From assembly GCA_020058145.1 (NCBI GenBank), contig JAGVEP010000132.1, forward strand, positions 1 through 11,190: DNA of 11,190 nt, written 5' to 3'. How positions within the stretch are numbered: position 1 is the first letter of the stretch; every line of letters begins with the position of its first letter. Positions 5,305 through 11,190 of the stretch are shown in pieces. The translations under genes and the position numbers were made by a program. Under the pieces are notes generated by a model. The model was not told the DNA's origin and made no database searches. It saw only the letters and a program-made list of their open reading frames with translations. Source of the DNA: Phycisphaerae bacterium (lineage in GTDB: Bacteria > Planctomycetota > Phycisphaerae > UBA1845 > Fen-1342).

Positions 5305-7869
5305 CGCCAGGGCGTGTTCGCAGTCCGCCAGAACACGCTGGATGCGCTGTGTTTCGGGGTGCGTGGCGCCGAACCTGTCCGAGCAAATCTGAGCCGCCTC
5401 CTGAAGTGAACTCAGCGCTCCGCGAGCGTCGCCGGCCTCGAGCAGGAGTTGACCGCGCAGCAGCAGGGCCCGCGCACGGCGGGGATCGGTCGTCGCAAGC
5501 ATCTCAAACGCCCGCGTGCAGTTCTCGGTCGCCCCGGCGGTGTCCCCCTGCATCCGTAGCGCCGCCCCGAGGTTCAGCAGTGCTTCCGCGACCTGCGGAT
5601 GGGTCTCCCCACGCGCCCGGCTGAACAAACCCAGCGCCTGCCGGAAGTAATCGGCGGCCTGGGCGTATTCGCCGTCGTCGAAGAGGGTCAGGCCGAGGTT
5701 GGTCAGGCCGACGGCGACGTGGGCATGTTGCTCGCCGAGCACGGCGCGGGCCTGGGCGACATACTGCTCAAACATCTGCCGCGCCGCCGCGGATTCACCT
5801 TTCAAACGCAACAGCAGCGCGAGCTTGTTCAGGCTGACCAGCGTTTCATGGTGCGTCTCGCCGAGCGCTGCGCGGCGCATTTCCAGGGCCTTGCGCAGCA
5901 GCGGTTCCGCCTCGTCGAGCCGTGCCGCGTCACGCAGCAGCGAGCCGAGATTGGCCAGGCTGTTCGCGACGTCGCCGGGGTCGTCGTCCAGGCGCGCGCG
6001 CAGCGCGAGCGCGTCGCGCAGGTAGGGCTCGGCCCGCGGATAGTCCTTCTGGTCGAAGTACAGTTGCCCGAGCCCGTTGAAGACTTCGGCGACCGGCAGG
6101 CTTTCGCGGCCGAACAGACGCGTGCGGATGTCCAAGGCCTCCTGGTAGGCCGCCAGCGCCTCCGCGTACCGGCCTTGCTCCTTGCAGGACCAGCCCAGTA
6201 GAAATAGCGTGTCGCCGGTCTGGACGTGACCGGCTCCCAGAACCGCGCGGCGCAGGTCGGCCGCCCGCCGGAGGTGCTGCTCGCCTTCCGCATACAGACC
6301 GAGGTTCATATAGACCCGCCCGAGCGTGTAACGGACACGGGCTTCGACCTCCGGCTGATCCGCGAGGCGGTCGGCGCGCCCGGCGGCATTGTCCAGCGTG
6401 CTGCGCAGCGCACGATACAGGGGGCTGTCGCGATCGACTTCGGCGGCTTCCGGGTCCACGCTCGTCAGGACATTGTCCAGAAATTCCGCCACCAACTCGG
6501 CCCGTTGTGCGTGCCTGCGAGCGGTTTCACGCTCGCGCGCCGCCTGCCGCCACAGCGCCAGCGACGTGAAGAACCCCACCGTCACCACCAGAACAAACGC
6601 CGCCGCGACGGCCGCGGGCAGACGATAGCGGTGCAGTTGCTTGCGGAGCACATAGGCCAGCGAATCTCGTTTGGCCTCGATTGGCTCGCCCGCGAGATAG
6701 TGTCGGACATCGCGGGCCAGCTCGCCGGCGCTCTGGTAACGCCGCTCGCGTTCTTTGGCCAGGCATTTGAGGACGATCGTGTCGAGCTCGTCGTCCAGGC
6801 CGCGTGCGCGGGAGCGACGAAGTGACGAAGCGACGAAATTAAGGGGACGGAGGCTGGAACTGCCGCCCTGACGGCACGCGGCACGGACGACCGTGCTGGG
6901 GCGCTGCGGTTTGGCGTGCAGAATGCGGTCGAGCACGTCGCGAACGTTGCCGACGACCTCGTACGGCATCCGACCCGTCAGCATGTGGTACAGCACAACG
7001 CCCAGCGCGTAGACATCGGTGCGGATGTCGATCCGCCCCGGCAGACCGGCAGCCTGCTCCGGCGCCGCCCAGGGCACCGAGCCGATGAACTGCCCCGTCT
7101 GGCTCAAGAGCCGCGGATGCTCGCCGTCCGTCACGTCCTCCAGGGCCAGCTTCGCCAGGCCGAAATCGAGCACGTGCGGCTCGCCATGGGCATCGATGCG
7201 GATGTTGGTTGGTTTCAGGTCGCGGTGAATGACGCCGCACAGGTGCGCCGCGGTCACGGCGTCGCAGATTTTGGCAAAGAGCCGCAACAGATTGGCGGGA
7301 GTGTGGTGGTCCTGCGCGAGGTAGGTGTCGAGCGTCTGGCCCGAGATGTAGTCCATGACGTAGAACGGGCAGCCGTCGGCGACGCCGCTGTCGTGTACGC
7401 GGACAATGTTGGGGTGGTCGAGGTGGCCGAGGATCTGGACCTCGCGTTCGAGGCGCGTCCGGGCGCGGGCGTCCACGAATGGCCCGCCGTGGAGGACCTT
7501 GATCGCGACTTTGCGTCTCGTCGACTTCTGAATCGCGAGATAGACGACGCCCTGCCCGCCGTGGTGGATTTCGTGGACGACCTCGTAGCCTTCAAACTTG
7601 TTGGGCAAGACCTCCTGCACGGGCGGGGGGGCGCCGGGATCGGTCAATGGCTCCGTACCGTTGGCCGCCCGGTGGGCCAGCTCGACGAGGTGTAGCTTCT
7701 GCAGCTCGCGCTCGAGTTCCGGCAGCAGGTCCGCGTGCGACGCGAGGATGTCCGCGTCCGAGAACCGCTCACCAGACGATCGCCGGCGAATGCACTCGGC
7801 GACGACCTGCTCGACGAGCCGGGCCCGGGCGGAACTGGCGGAATCCGAACTGTCGGCTGATGACGACAT
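5299..7869 (-). CDS. Membrane Ser/Thr protein kinase with TPR tail
   Basis: An 856-residue Hanks-type kinase, numbered from the ATG at 7869. A GTG at 7884 would add five residues; neither start has a strong ribosome site. An N-terminal region (about 15-70) of planctomycete kinase type precedes the catalytic domain. The glycine loop is IHHGGQGVVY (101-110), the ATP-binding Lys is in VAIKV (124), the catalytic loop is HRDLKPTN (215-222), DFG is at 235-237 and APE at 269-271, so the kinase should be active. ELDTIVLKCLAKERERRYQSA marks the end of the domain. One membrane helix lies at about 418-440. Residues 510-850 form repeated helical TPR units of about 42 residues with GETHP-type linkers, a likely protein-binding platform. 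A basic and Ser-rich insert (about 329-357) interrupts the C-lobe and is unusual. The gene lies 89 nt after the ECF sigma factor, a pairing common in Planctomycetes. The stop codon is supplied by a REP-like repeat. Confidence 0.93.
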   Translation of the reverse strand: MSSSADSSDSASSARARLVEQVVAECIRRRSSGERFSDADILASHADLLPELERELQKLHLVELAHRAANGTEPLTDPGAPPPVQEVLPNKFEGYEVVHEIHHGGQGVVYLAIQKSTRRKVAIKVLHGGPFVDARARTRLEREVQILGHLDHPNIVRVHDSGVADGCPFYVMDYISGQTLDTYLAQDHHTPANLLRLFAKICDAVTAAHLCGVIHRDLKPTNIRIDAHGEPHVLDFGLAKLALEDVTDGEHPRLLSQTGQFIGSVPWAAPEQAAGLPGRIDIRTDVYALGVVLYHMLTGRMPYEVVGNVRDVLDRILHAKPQRPSTVVRAACRQGGSSSLRPLNFVASSLRRSRARGLDDELDTIVLKCLAKERERRYQSAGELARDVRHYLAGEPIEAKRDSLAYVLRKQLHRYRLPAAVAAAFVLVVTVGFFTSLALWRQAARERETARRHAQRAELVAEFLDNVLTSVDPEAAEVDRDSPLYRALRSTLDNAAGRADRLADQPEVEARVRYTLGRVYMNLGLYAEGEQHLRRAADLRRAVLGAGHVQTGDTLFLLGWSCKEQGRYAEALAAYQEALDIRTRLFGRESLPVAEVFNGLGQLYFDQKDYPRAEPYLRDALALRARLDDDPGDVANSLANLGSLLRDAARLDEAEPLLRKALEMRRAALGETHHETLVSLNKLALLLRLKGESAAARQMFEQYVAQARAVLGEQHAHVAVGLTNLGLTLFDDGEYAQAADYFRQALGLFSRARGETHPQVAEALLNLGAALRMQGDTAGATENCTRAFEMLATTDPRRARALLLRGQLLLEAGDARGALSSLQEAAQICSDRFGATHPETQRIQRVLADCEHALAP
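6799..6890 (-). repeat. In-frame insert in the kinase domain with an octamer tandem repeat
   Basis: Relatives normally run from RPST almost directly to a DDELDTIVLKCL-type segment. Here about 30 residues are inserted (RAACRQGGSSSLRPLNFV, then ASSLRRSRARG). On the plus strand the DNA has three tandem octamers, GCGACGAA, GTGACGAA and GCGACGAA (6814-6837), then AATTAAGGGGACGGAGGC and a small hairpin, TGCCG-CCCTGA-CGGCA (within about 6860-6880). The local AT-rich patch and repeat make-up differ from the rest of the gene. It looks like a small repetitive element that has stayed in frame. Boundaries are approximate, since they rest on my memory of family sequences. Confidence 0.55.
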
Positions 7870-7958
7870 ACCGGACTTTCTCACGTGTGGCCGCGGGGCG
7901 GCGTGCCCATCGTCAGAGCCGCGCCCACCATATAAGTGACACCAGCCCGCGGCGCTTT

Positions 7959-8591
7959 CTAGCCGCGGCTGAAAAACTGCGACGACCGGCCGAGAGCTAC
8001 CCGCAGCTCACGCAAACCGCGGTGGCAGAGCATGTGTACGGCCCGCTCGGTCCGGCCCAGCCGCGCCGCGATGTCCGCGACCGGCAGACCTTCGATATAC
8101 CGCAACCAGAGCGCCTGGCGATAGTCTTCCTTCAGGCTCGCGAGACCAACCTGAACGGCCTGCACCGCCTCCTGTCTCGCCACGGCCCGGCTCGGTGTAA
8201 GCGTGTCCACGTTGAGCATGTCGAGCAAACCAAGCAAGGAACCCTCCGTCGCGCGCACGCCGCCCTGCACCGCCACGCGGCCCCCGCCACGCTTGGCGGC
8301 CCGCTGGCCCTTCACGAGGTCAAACAGGCGGTGCTGCGCGATGGCGGCCAGCCAGGGATGAAACGACGTGCGGCCTGCCGGCACGAAGTTGTGAATTTCG
8401 CGGAAGGCGACGGCAAACGTCTCCTGCAACACGTCTTCCGCCGTAATCACGCTGCGAAATTCGTCCGGCAGCTTGCGCGCGACCTCGGCCGCGAGGCGGT
8501 CGTAATGCGCAACGAGCAGCCGCTCCAGGGCAGCCGTTTCGCCGGCGGCGGCCCGCTGAACCAACTCGATTTCGGACTCCTCCGCGGTCAT
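7959..8591 (-). CDS. ECF-type RNA polymerase sigma factor
   Basis: A 210-residue sigma-70 family protein with only regions 2 and 4, the ECF layout. Region 2 spans about 10-95 and includes ITAEDVLQETFAVAFREI (49-66), the core-binding and -10-recognition segment. Region 4 (about 148-197) holds LKEDYRQALWLRYIEGLPVA, then the helix-turn-helix IAARLGRTERAVHMLCHRGL, which would contact the -35. The linker between them (about 98-140) is longer than in minimal ECF factors. The ATG at 8591 has GGAAGGG nearby. It directs polymerase to its own set of promoters; the target set cannot be deduced. The Ser/Thr kinase follows 89 nt downstream on the same strand and no anti-sigma factor gene is present. This fits planctomycete ECF groups thought to be controlled by a linked kinase (family knowledge; the link here is inferred). 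Confidence 0.93.
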   Translation of the reverse strand: MTAEESEIELVQRAAAGETAALERLLVAHYDRLAAEVARKLPDEFRSVITAEDVLQETFAVAFREIHNFVPAGRTSFHPWLAAIAQHRLFDLVKGQRAAKRGGGRVAVQGGVRATEGSLLGLLDMLNVDTLTPSRAVARQEAVQAVQVGLASLKEDYRQALWLRYIEGLPVADIAARLGRTERAVHMLCHRGLRELRVALGRSSQFFSRG

Positions 8592-8795
8592 CGTTCCGCC
8601 CTTCCGATAATTTACGCCGCGAACCTGTCGGGCCCGGCGGCGGGCAGGTCCACTGTACTACTTCTACCCTGTAAACGCTACGCAGGGCGACTCCCGCATC
8701 CGCACTCAAATCCGGCCCGGTTTCAGTGCGCCGGCCGCGCGACCGATAAACGAATACGTGTTTCCCCGTGTCGCCGCACGTCACAGGAGCTGAAC
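8592..8795. other. Divergent intergenic region between the sigma factor and lipoprotein genes
   Basis: This 204-base stretch holds no gene. It carries both ribosome sites (minus GGAAGGG, plus CAGGAG). An imperfect inverted repeat, ACCTGTC (8623-8629) and GGCAGGT (8643-8649), flanks a GC-rich loop in the sigma-factor leader. TTTACA occurs on the minus strand near 8670 but has no properly spaced -10, so I assign no promoter. Confidence 0.6.
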
Positions 8796-10550
8796 ATGTC
8801 TCTCCGCTTCTTGGTCCTCCCACTCGTACTGGTTCCCCTCGTCCTCGCCGGCTGCCCCGCCACGACGAACTCGACGGAGGGCAGTCTTAGCAACGGCTCG
8901 GGCACCACGAGCACCGGCAGCTCCACAACAGACACCGGCGGAACGGCGACGGACACCGGCGGGACCACCACCGGCACCGGCGGGCAAGGCAGCTCCGGCC
9001 AAGGCAGCAACGGCGCCACCACCGGCAGCACGACCGGAACTGGGCCGGGAACCAGCACGAATGCCGGCGGCACCAGCGGGGCCGTCGCGATCACAGGCCG
9101 CATCAACCCCGGCCAGGCGGCCAAGGCGCGTCCGCGGATGCAAAGTGAGACCTATCCGTACACGGTCGTCGCTCAGAGCAACCAGACCGGTGAGCTTTAC
9201 CGCGGCGCGACGGACGGTGCCGGGGATTTCAGCGTCGATCTCCCCGAGTCCGAAGCCGGCCACACTTTCGGCGTCACCATCCTCGGTCCCGACGGCCGCG
9301 CGGTCGGTCCGGTGCTGATGGACAAGACGGGCGACCAGGGCGTGACGGGCGTCGCGCTGGACCACGTCGCCGACCTGGGAACGATCGCGCTGCCCGCTGA
9401 TCCCACCAAGACCGCCATCTCGCCCGGGACGGATAGCAATGTGTCCGACATCGTCGACCCGAACCTGACCGCGCGGCTCAATGCCGACGGCGCGCCGGTC
9501 GGGCTGGCTACCCACGGCAAGGGCTCCGACGCCGCGACCGGACAACCCGGAACCGGCCTCGTCGATGCCGACCATGACGGCCTGATCGACGTCTTCGATG
9601 CCGACGACAACGGCAACGGCACGATCGACGATTTCGACTCTCTGGGCGGCGCTGCGGGCCAGCCGACCGACTATCACGTCAATTTCTTCATGAACCTGAA
9701 GATCGGGGCCGAGCAGGCGCCGGTCTACTACACGGGCGCCGCCGCGGACGTGGAAACGCACCTCGCGACCGAAACGGTCATCACGTTTGAGGTCATGATG
9801 GAGCCCACGGCGACGCGGCACATCACTGCGGCACAGCTCCTCGAAACGCCGGGGCCTTCGTACCTGCCCATCGCCACCAAGACGGGCGCAGGCAGCAGCG
9901 GCACACTCTGGAAGAACACCAGCTACGCATTCGACATGAAGTCGGACCGCTGGGATGCCTTCGCGATTCCGAACGCAGAAATGCAGGCCGGCGACACGTT
10001 CACCCTCGAAGTCTCTTTTGACGATGGGAAGACCGAGCAGTACTCGCGGATGATCAATTACGTCTTCAAGAACATCCCGAAGCTGCTCCAGTACGGCACG
10101 GCCGGGGCGCTCGTCGCGTTCAACGTCCTCGACCCCAACATCAACGGCGCCCCCAGCAAGCCGATCCTGTTCGACTCGGCCCAGGACCTGACCCTGGTCT
10201 TCCAGCCCCCGCCGGACGAGACCGGCGCGCCGATCACCGGCATGGATTACACTTTCCAAATCTTCTACATGGGCGACACCGGCCAGCAGCTCAACGGGCA
10301 GATCGACACCCACGCGACCTGGCCGACGCCGATCGCGGGGCAGCAGAATACGACCTACTATGTCCACAAGGCCGATCTGGGGACGCTGCCGACCGACGGG
10401 ACGTACACCGTCACGCTGCCGAGCGAGCTGTTCCCGTCCGCGGTGACCTTGCTGGACGCGTCGACCGCGGCGATCTCACAGTTCAAGATCGACATCACGG
10501 CGGAGGCTCCGACCGGCAACGCCGCGATCATGTTGGTGTTCCAGCCGTAG
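8796..10550 (+). CDS. Secreted lipoprotein with Thr/Gly-rich linker and calcium-binding-like motif
   Basis: A 584-residue protein starting at the ATG at 8796, with GGAG six nt upstream. Residues 1-20 are a lipoprotein signal peptide ending in the lipobox LAGC, so Cys20 should be lipidated after cleavage by signal peptidase II. Residues 23-95 form a flexible Thr/Ser/Gly linker. A beta-rich domain follows (about 96-200; ITGRINPGQ, TDGAGDFSVDLPESEAG), similar to carboxypeptidase-regulatory-like folds. At 257-281, DADHDGLIDVFDADDNGNG continues into TIDDFD: two Asp-rich loops of EF-hand or thrombospondin-3 type that likely bind calcium. The remainder (290-584) is beta-rich with no motif I recognise. 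It probably sits on the outer face of a membrane. It is divergent from the sigma factor and kinase, which makes it a candidate target of that sigma factor (inference). Confidence 0.88.
   Translation: MSLRFLVLPLVLVPLVLAGCPATTNSTEGSLSNGSGTTSTGSSTTDTGGTATDTGGTTTGTGGQGSSGQGSNGATTGSTTGTGPGTSTNAGGTSGAVAITGRINPGQAAKARPRMQSETYPYTVVAQSNQTGELYRGATDGAGDFSVDLPESEAGHTFGVTILGPDGRAVGPVLMDKTGDQGVTGVALDHVADLGTIALPADPTKTAISPGTDSNVSDIVDPNLTARLNADGAPVGLATHGKGSDAATGQPGTGLVDADHDGLIDVFDADDNGNGTIDDFDSLGGAAGQPTDYHVNFFMNLKIGAEQAPVYYTGAAADVETHLATETVITFEVMMEPTATRHITAAQLLETPGPSYLPIATKTGAGSSGTLWKNTSYAFDMKSDRWDAFAIPNAEMQAGDTFTLEVSFDDGKTEQYSRMINYVFKNIPKLLQYGTAGALVAFNVLDPNINGAPSKPILFDSAQDLTLVFQPPPDETGAPITGMDYTFQIFYMGDTGQQLNGQIDTHATWPTPIAGQQNTTYYVHKADLGTLPTDGTYTVTLPSELFPSAVTLLDASTAAISQFKIDITAEAPTGNAAIMLVFQP
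8862..9080 (+). repeat. Low-complexity Thr/Ser/Gly linker with degenerate repeats
   Basis: Encodes residues 23-95 of the lipoprotein. The clearest unit is TDTGGTA followed by TDTGGTT (residues 45-58), followed by Gly/Ser/Thr/Gln variants. The DNA repeats GACACCGGCGG and ACCGGCACC units. Such linkers hold a globular domain away from the membrane. The repeats may vary in length between strains. Confidence 0.8.
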
Positions 10551-10647
10551 TAGCCGCGGAAAAAGACGAGTGTTTCGGTCGGGCGCGCGACGCCGGTCGG
10601 GGGACCGTGCTTGAACTGCGCGGGCGGCGGAACTACAACGTACCGGC

Positions 10648-10673
10648 GGGCCCCGCCAGCCGGGCTGGGGCCC
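10648..10673 (+). terminator. GC-rich hairpin between the lipoprotein and zinc-ribbon genes
   Basis: GGGCC and GGCCC arms enclose a second stem, CCAGC-CGG-GCTGG, with a three-base bulge on the left side. No T-tract follows. The hairpin ends just before GGGAG, the likely ribosome site of the next gene, so it could be a terminator for the lipoprotein gene or a structure that limits access to that site. Confidence 0.35.
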
Positions 10674-10689
10674 GGGAGCTGCGCCGGTC

Positions 10690-11190
10690 ATGCCGCTGAG
10701 AATCCGCTGTCCGCATTGTCGGTACGTGCTCGTCGCCCCGGACGAGGACGCCGGTGAGCCGCGCCCCTGCCCGGCGTGCGGGCAGATGTTCAGCGTGCCG
10801 CTGCCGCGGGCCGCTACCGAGCTCAGCCCGCAGCCGCTGACCGCCCTGCCGCACTGCCCGCGTTGTGCCACGGAACTGCCCGTCACCGCGGAACATTGCT
10901 ACCGGTGCCATACCGACTTGAAGACCGGTCAGCGGCTGCCGTGGCGGCAACGCCTGCCACTACTGTCCTGGCGGGGCCGGCTGCTGCTGGGGCTGAGCGG
11001 GGCGGTGCTGATCGTGGTGACGCTCGCCGGGGTGCAGATTTACCGCACTTGGACCCAGCCTGCCCGCCCGACCTTCACGCCGGTCACGCCGAAACCGATC
11101 CCCGGAGCGCAGTTGGTCAGCCGGCTGCTCAACGCGCGCGACGCGGCCGAGCGTAAGGAGGCGCTGGATGCACTTCTGGGCATCGAGCAA
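10690..11190 (+). CDS. Zinc-ribbon membrane protein (3' partial)
   Basis: The frame is open for 167 codons from the ATG at 10690 to the window edge. GGGAG lies about 11 nt upstream. Two CxxC zinc ribbons are seen: Cys7/Cys10 with Cys27/Cys30, and Cys56/Cys59 with Cys70/Cys73. A membrane helix follows at about 98-118, then a Pro/Thr-rich stretch. The last visible part, LVSRLLNARDAAERKEALD, reads like the first helix pair of a HEAT or similar repeat. The layout (zinc ribbons, one helix, then a repeat region) is common among planctomycete proteins of unknown role. The N-terminal ribbons should be cytoplasmic, with the rest possibly outside (inference). It is downstream of the lipoprotein on the same strand, 139 nt away, and may or may not be co-transcribed. 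Confidence 0.82.
   Translation, partial: MPLRIRCPHCRYVLVAPDEDAGEPRPCPACGQMFSVPLPRAATELSPQPLTALPHCPRCATELPVTAEHCYRCHTDLKTGQRLPWRQRLPLLSWRGRLLLGLSGAVLIVVTLAGVQIYRTWTQPARPTFTPVTPKPIPGAQLVSRLLNARDAAERKEALDALLGIEQ

Noticed and set aside
4607..5386. Minus-strand frame of 259 codons crossing the REP pair
   Set aside because: It runs through the palindromes, giving a VGWALPT-type peptide, and is antisense to a gene with a clear signal peptide and PEP-CTERM tail.
7647..8795. Upstream in-frame extension of the lipoprotein frame
   Set aside because: It is antisense to the sigma factor and kinase genes, and the true start with lipobox and ribosome site is at 8796.
8862..9080. Repeat region considered as a CRISPR-like or mobile repeat
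   Set aside because: The repeats are short, degenerate, in frame and encode a Thr/Gly linker of a lipoprotein, with no spacers.
8781..10367. Open frame of 528 codons antisense to the lipoprotein gene
   Set aside because: The plus-strand product has a lipobox signal peptide, a ribosome site and coherent domains. The antisense product is an Arg/Val/Gly-rich shadow.

Overview
The window is high-GC bacterial DNA packed with genes. It looks like a planctomycete (Planctomycetota, perhaps Phycisphaerae-like). The evidence is an ECF sigma factor directly upstream of a large Ser/Thr kinase that carries one membrane helix and a long TPR tail, a secreted protein with a PEP-CTERM sorting tail, and a lipoprotein with a Thr/Gly-rich linker. 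This placement rests on family knowledge; no marker gene is present.

Layout: (1) 1-4263, minus strand, read from right to left: motA, motB, a Mut7-C-type RNase-fold protein, an N6-adenine-type DNA methyltransferase, and a two-helix membrane protein cut by the window edge. Gaps are 41-51 nt, so this looks like one transcription unit. A good sigma70-like promoter lies inside it, just ahead of the methyltransferase. (2) 4264-4531, a divergent control region with an extended -10 promoter and an operator-like inverted repeat. (3) 4532-5245, plus strand, a PEP-CTERM protein. (4) 5240-5304, an inverted pair of REP-like palindromes whose GTAG ends supply the TAG stop codons of both convergent genes. 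(5) 5299-8591, minus strand, the ECF sigma factor followed by the Ser/Thr kinase. The kinase carries an unusual in-frame insert of about 30 residues. (6) 8592-8795, a divergent control region. (7) 8796-10550, plus strand, a lipoprotein with an EF-hand-like calcium motif. (8) 10690-11190, plus strand, the start of a zinc-ribbon membrane protein cut by the right edge.

Functionally, MotA and MotB form a proton- or sodium-driven stator. The sigma factor and kinase form a signalling pair that may control nearby surface proteins (inference). I see no convincing new defence or metabolic system. The points most worth a second look are the REP pair that ends two genes, the repeat-bearing insert in the kinase fold, the odd MotB (His/Gly-rich N-terminus, altered OmpA motif), and a 29-bp exact repeat shared by the window's left edge and motA, which may be an assembly artefact. 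No tRNA, rRNA, CRISPR array or transposase gene was seen. No gene-free stretch exceeds 300 bases.
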